A stretch of DNA of 64,000 nucleotides from Streptosporangium saharense (GTDB lineage: Bacteria > Actinomycetota > Actinomycetes > Streptosporangiales > Streptosporangiaceae), in the NCBI RefSeq assembly GCF_014203715.1, contig NZ_JACHJP010000001.1, forward strand, positions 1,652,432-1,716,431, read 5' to 3'. Both the position numbers and the translations under genes were made by a program. Under the pieces are notes generated by a model, which saw nothing but the letters and a program-made list of their open reading frames with translations, had not been told where the DNA came from and made no database searches. Of the stretch, positions 46,721 through 57,194 are shown one piece after another (position 1 is the stretch's first letter; the number at the start of each line of letters is the position of its first letter).

Positions 46721-47299
46721 ATGGCGGAGGCGATCTACGTCGGTGGCCTGCTGGTGGCGACGCCGCGGCTCGACGACCCCAACTTCCGGCGGAGCGTGGT
46801 CCTCGTCCTGGAGCACGACCTCGACGGCGGCACGCTCGGCGTGGTGCTCAACCGGCCGAGTGACATCTCGGTCACGCAGGTGCTTCCCACCTGGGACGGC
46901 ATGGTGACCGGCCCGTCGGTGCTGTTCCAGGGAGGGCCGGTGCAGACCGACAGCGCACTGGCCCTGGCCGCCGTCCCGAGCGGCCAGGAACCCCTCGGCT
47001 GGCGGCGGCTGCACTCGGGCAACGCCGCGGTCTCCAGGATCGGGACCGTCGATCTGGACGCCCCTCCGGAGATCCTCGCCGGGGAGATCGCCCAGATGCG
47101 GATCTTCGCCGGCTACGCGGGGTGGTCGGCGGGGCAGCTTGAGGCCGAGATCGGCCAGGGGGCGTGGTACGTCGTGGACTCCGAGCCCGGAGACACCTTC
47201 CACCACGACCCCGGCTCACTGTGGCGGGCGGTGCTGCGCCGCCAGCGCGACGAACTGGCCTACGTGGCGACCTGTCCCGATGATCCCTCGATGAACTGA
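46721..47299 (+). CDS. YqgE/AlgH family protein
   Basis: The 192-residue protein shows the family pattern: GGLLVATPRLDDPNFRRSVV, LEHDLDGGTLGVVLNRP, LFQGGPVQTD, IFAGYAGWSAGQLEAEI and YVVDSEPGD. It is a conserved cytosolic protein of unknown biochemical role, named after the AlgH regulator of Pseudomonas. ATG 46721 begins the conserved segment; an upstream ATG at 46652 would add 23 atypical residues. Its 3' end overlaps the TetR gene by 40 bases. Confidence 0.92.
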   Translation: MAEAIYVGGLLVATPRLDDPNFRRSVVLVLEHDLDGGTLGVVLNRPSDISVTQVLPTWDGMVTGPSVLFQGGPVQTDSALALAAVPSGQEPLGWRRLHSGNAAVSRIGTVDLDAPPEILAGEIAQMRIFAGYAGWSAGQLEAEIGQGAWYVVDSEPGDTFHHDPGSLWRAVLRRQRDELAYVATCPDDPSMN

Positions 47300-47931
47300 G
47301 GCCGGGCCGAGGGGCGGTCCCAGCCGGGGCGCAGCGCCCCCTCGGCGAGGGCGAGCACCGCCTCAAGGCGCCCGCTGATGGAGCCGGCCGCGAGGATGTC
47401 GTCCACCTGGCAGTGCTCGAAGCTCGCCCTGGCCACCGAGACGAACAGCGCGACGACGAAGTGCGTCAGCAGGTCGTCGTCGCCGACGCCCTCGCGCCTG
47501 GCGATCTCCTCGGTCAGCCGCTGCTCGTTGCCCATCAGGCGGCGCATGCTCCCGGCGAAGAGAGCCGGGGTGTTCTCGATCAGCTCGCGGGCCTTGAGGA
47601 ACCTGGCCGTGTCGGCGGGATCGGCCTCCTCCAGCCCGGTGACCACCGCGCGCATGGCGTGGCCGAGGGCGGTGAAGGGCGGCTCCTCCGGCGGGCGCGC
47701 GGCCAGCTCGGCGAGCATGACCTCCTGGCCGTCGAGGGGCAGTGAGAGGGCGACGTCCTCCTTGGTCGCGAAGTAGCGGAAGAACGTGCGGGGCGAGACG
47801 TCCACCGCGGCCGCGATCTGGTCGACGGTCGTGGCCTCGTAACCCTGCTCGGCGAACAGGTCAAGGGCGGCGTCGATCAGCGCAAGCCGGGTCCTGTGCT
47901 TCTTGCGCTCGCGCAGGCCGTACTGACCCAT
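47260..47931 (-). CDS. TetR family transcriptional regulator
   Basis: The 223-residue regulator begins GLRERKKHRTRLALIDAAL and has the helix-turn-helix TTVDQIAAAVDVSPRTFFRYF, the common MftR/AcrR-like form with the FFRYFATKEDV ending. ATG 47931 has GAGAGG about nine bases upstream; a GTG at 47940 would sit on that site. It is divergent from an MFS multidrug pump and very probably represses it. Confidence 0.92.
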   Translation of the reverse strand: MGQYGLRERKKHRTRLALIDAALDLFAEQGYEATTVDQIAAAVDVSPRTFFRYFATKEDVALSLPLDGQEVMLAELAARPPEEPPFTALGHAMRAVVTGLEEADPADTARFLKARELIENTPALFAGSMRRLMGNEQRLTEEIARREGVGDDDLLTHFVVALFVSVARASFEHCQVDDILAAGSISGRLEAVLALAEGALRPGWDRPSARPQFIEGSSGQVAT

Positions 47932-47999
47932 GCGTGTCACCTCTCCGAAACGTGTCGTTCACAGTCTGCCATAAGTCATGGGCTGCCTCATCAAAGGAT

Positions 48000-48028
48000 T
48001 TGTCACTTGTCAGCGACTGTCATAAATT
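48000..48028 (+). promoter_or_regulatory. Promoter of the MFS efflux gene with TGTCA repeats
   Basis: TTGTCA (48000-48005, five of six matches) and TAAATT (48023-48028) are separated by 17 bases. TGTCA occurs three times (48001, 48009, 48018) across the promoter, so a TetR-type repressor could compete with polymerase here. Confidence 0.6.
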
Positions 48029-48094
48029 ACCGGGGGTTGACGCCTCAATCGACACAATGCGGGGCGAAGCGAACTCACGAGGGGACCCCTTCCC

Positions 48095-49687
48095 ATGGCA
48101 CAAGCCAAGACGGTGGCCGCACCACCACCGTCGGACCTGGGCACGACACGACAGGGCCACCCATGGCTCACCCTGCTGTCGGTGTCACTCGGCGTGATCA
48201 TGGTGATGCTGGACGGCACCGTCGTCTCCATCGCCAACCCGGTGATCGCCCAGGACCTCAAGGCATCTCTGTCCGACCTGCAGTGGGTGACCAGCGGTTA
48301 CCTGCTCGCGCTCGCCGTGTTCCTGATCACCGCGGGGAAACTGGGTGACCTGTTCGGACACAAGCGAATCTTCCTGATCGGCGTCGCGGGCTTCGCGCTC
48401 AGCTCGCTCGCGATCGGCCTCAGCTCCTCCGTCGGCATGCTGATCGGGCTGCGCGTGCTCCAGGGCCTGTTCGGCGCGCTGCTGCAGCCCGCCGCCCTCG
48501 CGCTGCTGCGGGTGGCCTTCCCCGGTGAGCGCCTGAAGACGGCGATGGGTGCCTGGGGCGGCATCATCGGCCTGTCCAGCGCCGCGGGCCCGATCGTCGG
48601 CGGCCTGCTGGTCGAGAACGTCAGCTGGCAGTCGGTCTTCTTCATCAACGTCCCGGTGGGCATCGCCGCGCTGGCCATGGGCCTGTGGGTGCTGACCGAG
48701 AGCCGGGCGCGGACCCTGTCGAAGGTCGACTGGGTGGGCGTCGTGCTGCTGTCCGCCGCGATGTTCTCCCTGGTCTGGGCGATCATCCAGGCCCCCACCT
48801 GGGGCTGGGGCGACATGCGCACCATCGGCTTCCTGGCCGCGGCCGTGGTGGTCGGGGCGGCGTTCCTGTGGTGGCAGACCCGTTCGGCCGAGCCGCTGCT
48901 GCCGCTCAGCCTCTTCTCCAACGCCTCGGTCTCCATCGGCACCGGCCTGATGATGCTCGTCGCGTTCTCCATGTTCGGCGCGATGTTCTTCCTCACGTTC
49001 TTCTTCCAGGGCGTGCACGGCCTCTCGCCCCTTGAGTCGGGTATGCGGATGCTCCCGATGAGCGCGGGAATGATCGTCGCCTCACCGCTGGCCGCCGTGC
49101 TCATCGGCAAGTTCGGCACCAAGATCACGATCACGGGTGGCATGCTGATCACCGGGGTGGCGATGTTCCTGCTGTCCCGGCTCAGTCTCGACGCGGCCTT
49201 CATCGACAGTGGTATCCCGTTCGCCCTGCTCGCCTTCGGCCTCTCGCCGGTCTTCGTCGGCGCCACCGAGATCATCGTCGGCAACGCCCCCGAGGACCTC
49301 AGCGGCGTCGCGGGCGGCGTCCAGCAGTCGGCCATGCAGGTCGGCGGCGCGCTCGGCACCGCCATCCTCGGCGCGATCGTCTCGGCCAGGGTCGCGGACG
49401 TCTACCAGGGCCACTGGGAACAGGCCAAACTTCCCGCGCTGCCCCCGCAGCAGGTCGAGGGACTGCAGCAACTGGCCACCTTCGGCGGGGCACCGACCGC
49501 CCAGATGATGCCCAACGTGCCCGAACCGGTCGTGCAGGCCATCGCCAAGGTCTCCCACCTGTCCTTCCTGGACGGCATGCACCTGGGCTTCACGGTCAGC
49601 ACGGGCGTCGCGGTGCTGGCCGCCGTGCTCGCGCTGTTCGTCAAGGCGGGCCGCAAGAGTGAAGACGCGCCCGTCCACATGGGCTGA
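48095..49687 (+). CDS. MFS drug efflux transporter, DHA2 (EmrB/QacA) family
   Basis: The 530-residue protein has fourteen predicted membrane helices. It has the family motifs LDGTVVSIANPVIAQDL in helix 1, the loop GKLGDLFGHKRIF after helix 2, and motif C-like WGGIIGLSSAAGPIVGGLL. It exports drugs or metabolites using the proton gradient. The N-terminal 25 residues are polar. Its promoter carries repeats consistent with control by the divergent TetR. Confidence 0.94.
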   Translation: MAQAKTVAAPPPSDLGTTRQGHPWLTLLSVSLGVIMVMLDGTVVSIANPVIAQDLKASLSDLQWVTSGYLLALAVFLITAGKLGDLFGHKRIFLIGVAGFALSSLAIGLSSSVGMLIGLRVLQGLFGALLQPAALALLRVAFPGERLKTAMGAWGGIIGLSSAAGPIVGGLLVENVSWQSVFFINVPVGIAALAMGLWVLTESRARTLSKVDWVGVVLLSAAMFSLVWAIIQAPTWGWGDMRTIGFLAAAVVVGAAFLWWQTRSAEPLLPLSLFSNASVSIGTGLMMLVAFSMFGAMFFLTFFFQGVHGLSPLESGMRMLPMSAGMIVASPLAAVLIGKFGTKITITGGMLITGVAMFLLSRLSLDAAFIDSGIPFALLAFGLSPVFVGATEIIVGNAPEDLSGVAGGVQQSAMQVGGALGTAILGAIVSARVADVYQGHWEQAKLPALPPQQVEGLQQLATFGGAPTAQMMPNVPEPVVQAIAKVSHLSFLDGMHLGFTVSTGVAVLAAVLALFVKAGRKSEDAPVHMG

Positions 49688-49691
49688 TCCC

Positions 49692-49728
49692 GTACGGCCC
49701 CGCCTCAGATGCGTGGGCGGGGCCGTAC
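49692..49728. terminator. Bidirectional hairpin terminator
   Basis: GTACGGCCCCGCC (49692-49704) pairs over 13 bases with 49716-49728 between the convergent MFS and metallo-hydrolase genes. Confidence 0.8.
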
Positions 49729-50505
49729 CGGCAACGTGTGGGTCTCGCCACGGGTGAGGACGTGCACGCGGTCGGCCAGGCCCGCGCGCTCGGCGTGGCG
49801 CAGGAAGTCCTCAAGCGGCGAGGTGAAGACGGGATAGTCGTCGTGGTGCACCGGCAGGACGATCTTCGGGTCGATCAGCCGGGTCCAGCGCGCGCCCTGC
49901 TCGCCGTCCATGCTGACCTTCAGCAGCCCCAGGAGCTTCGTGCCGCCCAGGTGCACGATGGCCACGTCCACCTCGGGGAAGCGCCTGGGGATCGCGGAAA
50001 GCGAGCGGTCCATCACCGTGTCACCGCTGATGAGCAGCCGCAGGTCCACCCGCTCGTCGGCGCCGGAGAACTCCAGCATGCTGCCCATGACGGGCGCCGC
50101 GTGCTTCGCGGGCAGCGCGGTGATCCGTACCGAACTGTCCCCGTGGTGCAGTTCGTGGTCGTGCCAGGTGGTCAGGCCGACGGCCCGGCCGAAGCCCTGG
50201 CGCCTGAGACGCCGGGCCGCGTGCGGAGTCGTGACGATCGGGACGTTCCTGTCCAGTCCCGCGCGGGCGACCCGGTCCCAGTGGTCGCCGTGCGTGTGCG
50301 ACAGCACCACCCCGTCCAGCGGCGGAAGCTCCCCGACGTCGAGGGCGGGCTCGGTGAGCCGCCTGGAGGACAGGCCGTAGCCGAGATAGGCCCGTTGGCC
50401 ACGGTGCAGGAAGTTGGGGTCGGTCAGCAGGGTCAGACCGTTGTAACGGATCAGCGTGGTCGCGGTACCGACGAAGAGCACGCTCGCCCCGTGGTGGTCG
50501 GGCAT
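49705..50505 (-). CDS. Metallo-beta-lactamase fold hydrolase (UlaG-like)
   Basis: The 266-residue hydrolase has the metal motif HTHGDHWD (about residue 75-82), H in PAKHAAPVMG, D in ISGDTVMD and a final VHHDDYP. These are the ligands of the UlaG/NAPE-PLD-like MBL superfamily. The substrate is unknown; relatives act on lactones, phospholipids or RNA. GGGAGG is five bases before ATG 50505 and only two before ATG 50508, so 50505 is preferred. It is divergent from a DUF3039 gene. Confidence 0.87.
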   Translation of the reverse strand: MPDHHGASVLFVGTATTLIRYNGLTLLTDPNFLHRGQRAYLGYGLSSRRLTEPALDVGELPPLDGVVLSHTHGDHWDRVARAGLDRNVPIVTTPHAARRLRRQGFGRAVGLTTWHDHELHHGDSSVRITALPAKHAAPVMGSMLEFSGADERVDLRLLISGDTVMDRSLSAIPRRFPEVDVAIVHLGGTKLLGLLKVSMDGEQGARWTRLIDPKIVLPVHHDDYPVFTSPLEDFLRHAERAGLADRVHVLTRGETHTLPVRPRPRI

Positions 50506-50649
50506 CATGGCCTCCCTTCCTGTTTTCCGGGCCTGAAGCATCCGGACTGCCCTTCCCTGTTTGGGGCGGTTCATGCAGACTCCACGCCCCGGAGGGGGTC
50601 TTTGGGAGAAACGGGGTGCGCCGGATCCTGGATCGCGGCAACCCGGGCA

Positions 50650-50655
50650 TAAAAT
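50650..50655 (+). promoter_or_regulatory. -10 box of a leaderless DUF3039 transcript
   Basis: TAAAAT lies seven bases before GTG 50663, in line with transcription beginning at the start codon. Confidence 0.5.
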
Positions 50656-50662
50656 CGTCAGG

Positions 50663-50923
50663 GTGAGCACGAAAATTCTCCCTGAGACTGAGAGCGACAT
50701 CCGTCCCGATCTCTCGTTCGGTGACGGCGACCACGAGCGGTTCGCCCACTACGTCGAGAAAGACAAGATCATGGAGAGCGCGTTCACCGGCACCCCGGTG
50801 CGCGCGATCTGCGGCAAGATCTGGGTGCCGAACCGGGACCCGCAGAAGTTCCCGGTCTGCCCCGAGTGCAAGGAGATCTACGAGGGTCTCCCGAAGGGCG
50901 AGGACAACAGCGGCGACGAGTGA
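50663..50923 (+). CDS. DUF3039 domain protein
   Basis: The 86-residue acidic protein has DHERFAHYVEKDKIMESA, then AICGKIWVP and CPECKEIYEGLP. The CGK plus CPEC cysteines suggest a zinc site. It matches the actinobacterial DUF3039 family of unknown function. GTG 50663 begins the conserved part, and a TAAAAT box just upstream supports it. Confidence 0.88.
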   Translation: MSTKILPETESDIRPDLSFGDGDHERFAHYVEKDKIMESAFTGTPVRAICGKIWVPNRDPQKFPVCPECKEIYEGLPKGEDNSGDE

Positions 50924-51019
50924 GTGTTGCTGATGGGTGATCGCCGCCGTTGAGGTTACGGTCGGGATGTCACCGCCTGGCGGTTGACGGCCAGCGAACG
51001 TGACATCTCGGGGGAGTGC

Positions 51020-51934
51020 ATGGCTCGGCGTGCGATCGCCGTCGTCTCGGCGTGCCTGTTCACCGCGGGCGCCCTGCCCGGACTCCCCGCCGCGGCGGCA
51101 GCCGTGGGCGCGCGGAGCTGTACGGCGGGCACACGGGGAGCGCTCCCAGGCCGGGGGGCCGAGCCGTACGCCCCGGGGCCGACGCAGGTCGCCGAGATGC
51201 TCGCCGACCTCGCGCAGCGCCGGTCGAGGGCGCGGCGCGTCCCCGTCACGGCCATCACCGTCCCCACCTGGGTGCACGTCATCGCCGACGGCGCCCTCGG
51301 GGCGCAGGACGGCGCGGTGCGCGCGCAGGTCGCCGCCCTCAACTCCGCCTACGGAGGCCGGTACGGCGGCGCGGACACCGGGGTCCGCTTCCGGCTCGAA
51401 GGCATCACCAGGACCGACAACCCGGCCTGGTTCCGCAGCCCGCTCGCCTACGAACGGCCGATCAAGCAGCTGCGCAGGGGCGGTCCGGAGACCCTCAACC
51501 TCTACGTCGCCCAGCTCGGCCAGCTCGTGCTCGGCTACTCGACCTATCCCCACTGGTATCGCAACGAGCCCCAGCTCGACGGCGTCGTCGTGGACTGGCG
51601 GACGCTGCCCGGGGGCTCGCTGCGCAACTTCGACCGGGGGTTCACCGCGGTCCACGAGATCGGCCACTGGATGGGCCTGCTGCACACCTTCGAGAACGGC
51701 TGCGAGGCGCCGGGGGACGCGGTCGACGACACCCCGCCCGAGGGCCAGCCGACCGAGGGCTGTCCCGTGACCAAGGACACCTGCAAGGGCGGCGGGCCCG
51801 ACCCGATCCACAACTTCATGGACTACGCCCAGGATCGCTGCATGTCGGAGTTCACCGCGGGACAGGCTGTCCGGATGCATGAGATATGGGCGCTTTACCG
51901 CGGTCGTGAGGCGGCCACTACCCTTGACGGGTGA
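51020..51934 (+). CDS. Secreted zinc metalloprotease, M43-like
   Basis: The 304-residue exported protease has a signal peptide (1-26, cleavage near AAAAA). The mature enzyme holds the zinc motif HEIGHWMGLLH with H212, E213, H216 and H222 (HExxHxxGxxH). The Met-turn is in HNFMDYAQDRCM. Cysteines near the active site (ENGCEAPGD, EGCPVTKDTC) likely form disulfides. This is the pappalysin/cytophagalysin (M43) group. ATG 51020 has GGGGAG upstream. Its stop overlaps the start of an MFS gene (GTGA), an unusual pairing. Confidence 0.9.
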   Translation: MARRAIAVVSACLFTAGALPGLPAAAAAVGARSCTAGTRGALPGRGAEPYAPGPTQVAEMLADLAQRRSRARRVPVTAITVPTWVHVIADGALGAQDGAVRAQVAALNSAYGGRYGGADTGVRFRLEGITRTDNPAWFRSPLAYERPIKQLRRGGPETLNLYVAQLGQLVLGYSTYPHWYRNEPQLDGVVVDWRTLPGGSLRNFDRGFTAVHEIGHWMGLLHTFENGCEAPGDAVDDTPPEGQPTEGCPVTKDTCKGGGPDPIHNFMDYAQDRCMSEFTAGQAVRMHEIWALYRGREAATTLDG

Positions 51935-53331
51935 CAGTACCGAAGACCCTTGACGCTCCATACCAGTCCCCCCGGATCTTCGGTCCGGAATACCGCACGG
52001 CCTCCCTCGGAATCCTGCTCGTCGTCACCCTGATCGCCTTCGAGGGCATGTCCGTCGGCGCCGTCATGCCCGCGGTCTCCAAGGACCTCGACGCGCTCGA
52101 CCTGTACGGGATGAGTTTCTCGGTCTTCCTCATCGCGGGCCTGTTCGCCAACGTCGTCTCCGGGCTGTGGTCCGACCGCAGGGGCCACGCCTGGCCGTTC
52201 CTGCTCGGGGTCGGCCTGTTCGTGGCCGGTATGGCCCTGGCGGGCGCCGCGGGCTCCAAGGAGGTCTTCATCGCGGCGCGGGCCGTGCAGGGGCTCGGCG
52301 GCGGGGCCGTCATCGTGGCGGTCTACGTGATGATCGCGCGGGTGTACGTGCCCGAGGCCAGGCCCAAGGTCTTCGCGGCGCTGTCGGCCGCCTGGGTGCT
52401 GCCCGCGCTGGTCGGCCCCGGTCTCGGTGGGATCGTCGCCGAGACGGTCGGCTGGCGCTGGGTCTTCTACGGCATCGTGCCGCTGGTCGTGCCCGCCCTG
52501 CTGATGCTCCTGCCCGCGCTGCGCCCGCGTGAGTCCGACGCCGGTTCCGAGCCAGGCCCCTCCGGCTCGGGGGAGCGGTCGAGGCCGCTGGCGATGACCC
52601 TGGCCGCCACCGCGACCGCCGCGGGCGCGGGTGCGCTCCTGTACGGCGTGGACCGCCTGCACCTGACCCCGGTGACCGGCTGGAGCGCCACCGTGGCCGG
52701 TCTGGTCCTGCTGGGCGCGGGCCTGCCCAGGCTGCTGCCGCGCCGGGCGCTGCTGTTCGGCCGGGGTCTGTCGACCACGGTGATGATGCGCGGGGTGCTC
52801 TCCGCGGCCTTCTTCGGGATCAACTCCTTCATCCCGCTGATGCTCACCCAGGTGCGCGGCTTCTCGGTGATCGAGGCGGGAGCCGCGCTCACCATCGGCG
52901 CGCTCGGCTGGACGACCGGCTCCTACCTGCAGGCCAGGCGCGAGTTCGACCGCCCCCGTCTCGTACGGCTCGGCGCCGCCTCGGTCACCGCGGGCATCCT
53001 GCTCACCCTGCTCGCGCTGGTGCCCGGGGTGACCGGCTGGGTCGCGGTGCCCGCCTGGGTGGTCGCGGGGTTCGGCATGGGCATCGCCATGACCAGCGTC
53101 AACGTCACCACCATGCGCCAGTCGCCCGACGCGGAGCAGGGCGCCAACTCCGCCGCCCTCCAGGTCGTGGACACCCTCGGCAGCGCCCTCACGATCGGCT
53201 TCGGCGGGGTGCTGATCAACGTGATCGGCCACGACGACATCGCCACCGGGTACATCACGATCGCCGCCCTGATGGCGGCGGTCGGGCTGCTGGGAGTGGC
53301 CGTCGCGGGCCGGATGCGGGAGGCCGCCTGA
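51931..53331 (+). CDS. MFS transporter
   Basis: The 466-residue membrane protein has about fourteen helices, with the motif GLWSDRRGHAWPF after helix 2 and GLGGGAVIVAVYVMIARVY in helix 4. A typical VGPGLGGIVAETVGWRWVF segment is motif C. The substrate is unknown. It is translationally coupled to the upstream secreted protease gene by the GTGA overlap, so the pair may be functionally linked. Confidence 0.9.
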   Translation: MTVPKTLDAPYQSPRIFGPEYRTASLGILLVVTLIAFEGMSVGAVMPAVSKDLDALDLYGMSFSVFLIAGLFANVVSGLWSDRRGHAWPFLLGVGLFVAGMALAGAAGSKEVFIAARAVQGLGGGAVIVAVYVMIARVYVPEARPKVFAALSAAWVLPALVGPGLGGIVAETVGWRWVFYGIVPLVVPALLMLLPALRPRESDAGSEPGPSGSGERSRPLAMTLAATATAAGAGALLYGVDRLHLTPVTGWSATVAGLVLLGAGLPRLLPRRALLFGRGLSTTVMMRGVLSAAFFGINSFIPLMLTQVRGFSVIEAGAALTIGALGWTTGSYLQARREFDRPRLVRLGAASVTAGILLTLLALVPGVTGWVAVPAWVVAGFGMGIAMTSVNVTTMRQSPDAEQGANSAALQVVDTLGSALTIGFGGVLINVIGHDDIATGYITIAALMAAVGLLGVAVAGRMREAA

Positions 53332-53407
53332 GCCGGACGTTTTCCCTGTGACGACGATCACCTATAGCCGGACCGGGTAAGGACGGGCATGGTAGGACGG
53401 TAGGACC

Positions 53408-54730
<1,323 letters not shown>

Positions 54731-54929
54731 GACCGGGGCGTCAGGGCGTGACGGCGGGTGGGGGAGCGGCCGGTTGGCGCCGGGGAGGGGCGTGGGCGGG
54801 GCGGCGGGGGGCGGCCGGGTGGCGCGCCGTATCCGGATGCGAAGGCCCTTAGCACGCGGAGACGACCTTGACGAGGATCTCGCCCGATCGGCACGTCTTG
54901 ACGGTGACGGCGATTACCCTGATGACACT

Positions 54930-56681
54930 GTGAGCACTTTCGCCGCCTCCCACCTGTCCCCCTCGTTTCCGGACCGTGCCGCCTGGGGCACCGCGCCGAA
55001 GCTGCGCGCGTGGCAGCAGGAGGCGCTTGACCTGTACCTCAGCCGTGAGCCGCGTGACTTTCTCGCGGTCGCCACGCCGGGTGCGGGCAAGACCACCTTC
55101 GCGCTGCGCATCGTCAGTGAGCTGCTCTCGCGGGGGATCATCCGGGCTGTGACGATCGTCACACCGACCGAGCATCTCAAGCAACAGTGGGCCGACGCCG
55201 CCTCCCGGGTCGGCATCGCCATCGACCCCGAGTTCAAGAACAGCCAGGGGGCGACCTCCCGCGACTACCTCGGGGTCGCCGTCACCTACGCCCAGATCTC
55301 GATGCACCCGGCGCTGCACCGCGCCAGGACCGAGGCGCGCAAGACCCTGGTCATCTTCGACGAGATCCACCACGCCGGTGACGCGAAGTCCTGGGGTGAC
55401 GGCGTGCGCGAGGCGTTCGAGCCCGCGACCAGGCGCCTGGCCCTGACGGGCACCCCGTTCAGGTCCGACATCAACCCGATCCCGTTCGTCACCTACGCCG
55501 AGGACGGCGAGGGCGTACGGCGCAGCGTCTCCGACTACTCCTACGGCTACGGCCCGGCCCTGGCCGACGGCGTCGTCCGGCCGGTGATCTTCCTGGCCTA
55601 CTCGGGGGAGATGCGCTGGCGGACCCGCGCGGGCGACGAGATCGCCGCGACGCTGGGCACGCCGCTGACCAAGGACCAGCTCGGCCAGGCGTGGAAGGCG
55701 GCCCTCGACCCCAAGGGCGACTGGATCCGGCAGGTGCTGCACGCCGCCGACCGGCGCCTGACCGAGGTGCGCAGGGGCGTTCCCGACGCCGGGGGCCTGG
55801 TCATCGCGACCGACCACGAGACGGCCCGCGCCTACGCCAGGCACATCCGCACGATCACCGGGGAGGGCGCCACGGTCGTGCTCTCCGACGACCCCGAGGC
55901 CTCCAAGAAGATCAAGCAGTTCTCGGCCTCCCAGGACCGCTGGCTGGTCGCGGTGCGGATGGTCTCCGAGGGCGTGGACATCCCGCGCCTGGCCGTCGGC
56001 GTCTACGCGACCAGCACCTCCACGCCGCTGTTCTTCGCCCAGGCCGTCGGCCGTTTCGTGCGGGCGCGCAAACGCGGTGAGACGGCCTCGGTCTTCCTGC
56101 CCTCGGTGCCGACCCTGATGGGGCTGGCCGGGGAGATGGAGGCCGAGCGCGACCACGTCCTCGACCGCAAGCCGCCCGAGGACGGCCTGGACGACTCCCT
56201 GCTTGAGGACGCCCAGCGCAAGAAGGACAACCCCGACGTCGTCGGCGACGAGCTGCCCTTCGAGACGCTTGAGGCGGTCGCGACCTTCGACCGGGTCCTC
56301 TTCGACGGCGGTGAGTTCGGCACCGGCGCCGAACCCGGCTCCCCCGAGGAGGAGGACTTCATCGGCCTGCCCGGCCTGCTGGAGCCCGACCAGGTGCGCA
56401 CGCTGCTGAGCAAGCGGCAGTCCGACCAGCTGAAGGCCAAGCGTGCCGCTCCCGAGCCCAAGGAGCCGCAGGTCGCTCCGCACGAGCTCATCGCCAACCT
56501 GCGCCGCGAGCTCAACGGCCTGGTCGGCGCCTGGAACCACCGCACCGGCCAGCCCCACGGCGTCATCCACGCCGAGCTGCGCAGGGCCTGCGGCGGCCCG
56601 GCTATCGCGCAGGCGACCGCCGAGCAGGTCCAGGAACGGATCGGCAAGATCCGCCAGTGGGCCACGCAGCGATCACGCTGA
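54930..56681 (+). CDS. DEAD/DEAH box helicase (SF2)
   Basis: The 583-residue ATPase has Walker A ATPGAGKTT at 48-56, motif II DEIHH, motif III LTGTPFR, motif IV-V region VRMVSEGVDIPRL and motif VI QAVGRFVRA. A 150-residue C-terminal helical extension (HELIANLRRELNGLVGAWN) is conserved in actinobacterial relatives. It likely unwinds nucleic acids in repair or transcription. GTG 54930 is preferred; an upstream extension to 54774 is Arg/Gly-rich and poorly conserved-looking. Its 3' end overlaps a small minus-strand gene by 80 bases. Confidence 0.92.
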   Translation: MSTFAASHLSPSFPDRAAWGTAPKLRAWQQEALDLYLSREPRDFLAVATPGAGKTTFALRIVSELLSRGIIRAVTIVTPTEHLKQQWADAASRVGIAIDPEFKNSQGATSRDYLGVAVTYAQISMHPALHRARTEARKTLVIFDEIHHAGDAKSWGDGVREAFEPATRRLALTGTPFRSDINPIPFVTYAEDGEGVRRSVSDYSYGYGPALADGVVRPVIFLAYSGEMRWRTRAGDEIAATLGTPLTKDQLGQAWKAALDPKGDWIRQVLHAADRRLTEVRRGVPDAGGLVIATDHETARAYARHIRTITGEGATVVLSDDPEASKKIKQFSASQDRWLVAVRMVSEGVDIPRLAVGVYATSTSTPLFFAQAVGRFVRARKRGETASVFLPSVPTLMGLAGEMEAERDHVLDRKPPEDGLDDSLLEDAQRKKDNPDVVGDELPFETLEAVATFDRVLFDGGEFGTGAEPGSPEEEDFIGLPGLLEPDQVRTLLSKRQSDQLKAKRAAPEPKEPQVAPHELIANLRRELNGLVGAWNHRTGQPHGVIHAELRRACGGPAIAQATAEQVQERIGKIRQWATQRSR

Positions 56682-57078
56682 CCAGCGTCAGACGGCAGGG
56701 CGCGGACGCCCTCCTCGCGGCCCTCAGGGGTCCCGCGGGCCTCTTCGGGGAGGCCGGCTTCGGGGAGGCCGAGGGGGCCGGGTAGGTCGCCGAGGAGGGC
56801 AGCGGCGTCGGCGAGGGCCAGCCGGGCGGCGTGAACGGGGAGACGGGCGGGACGGGCGACGGCGCCGAGGATGGCGTCGAGGGTGTGGCGGACAGGGCGG
56901 CGGGGCGTTCGAGCGGGATCGACGGCCTGCCCAGGGAGGGGCCGCTGACCAGGAACGTGGTCGCCTCAAGGCCGACCAGCGCGAACGCGCCCCCGACCCG
57001 GGCCGAGCCACGGCCCCGCATCACCAGCCACAGGCCGAGCGGAGCCAGGACGAGCCACGAGAAGCCGAGCAGGAGCAT
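56602..57078 (-). CDS. Small membrane protein with Pro/Ser-rich tail
   Basis: The 158-residue protein has two hydrophobic helices (residues 2-20 and 28-46, MLLLGFSWLVLAPLGLWLV). A Pro/Ser/Ala-rich region and a basic C-terminal part follow. Almost every codon ends in G or C on this strand, which supports coding. ATG 57078 has GGTGGTGA upstream. The last 80 bases overlap the helicase gene on the other strand, so the true C-terminal part is uncertain. It is not recognised. Confidence 0.6.
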   Translation of the reverse strand: MLLLGFSWLVLAPLGLWLVMRGRGSARVGGAFALVGLEATTFLVSGPSLGRPSIPLERPAALSATPSTPSSAPSPVPPVSPFTPPGWPSPTPLPSSATYPAPSASPKPASPKRPAGPLRAARRASAPCRLTLVSVIAAWPTGGSCRSVPGPARRSPAR

Positions 57079-57194
57079 GGGAGATCACCACCGGATGTCA
57101 CGGGGATACGACTCTCCGTAACTACTCCTGTCGCGCCGGGCGGCGGTGGCCTTTGGCCTCTCTATGACCCGTCTGTGGGCGCAAACGGGAGGCG

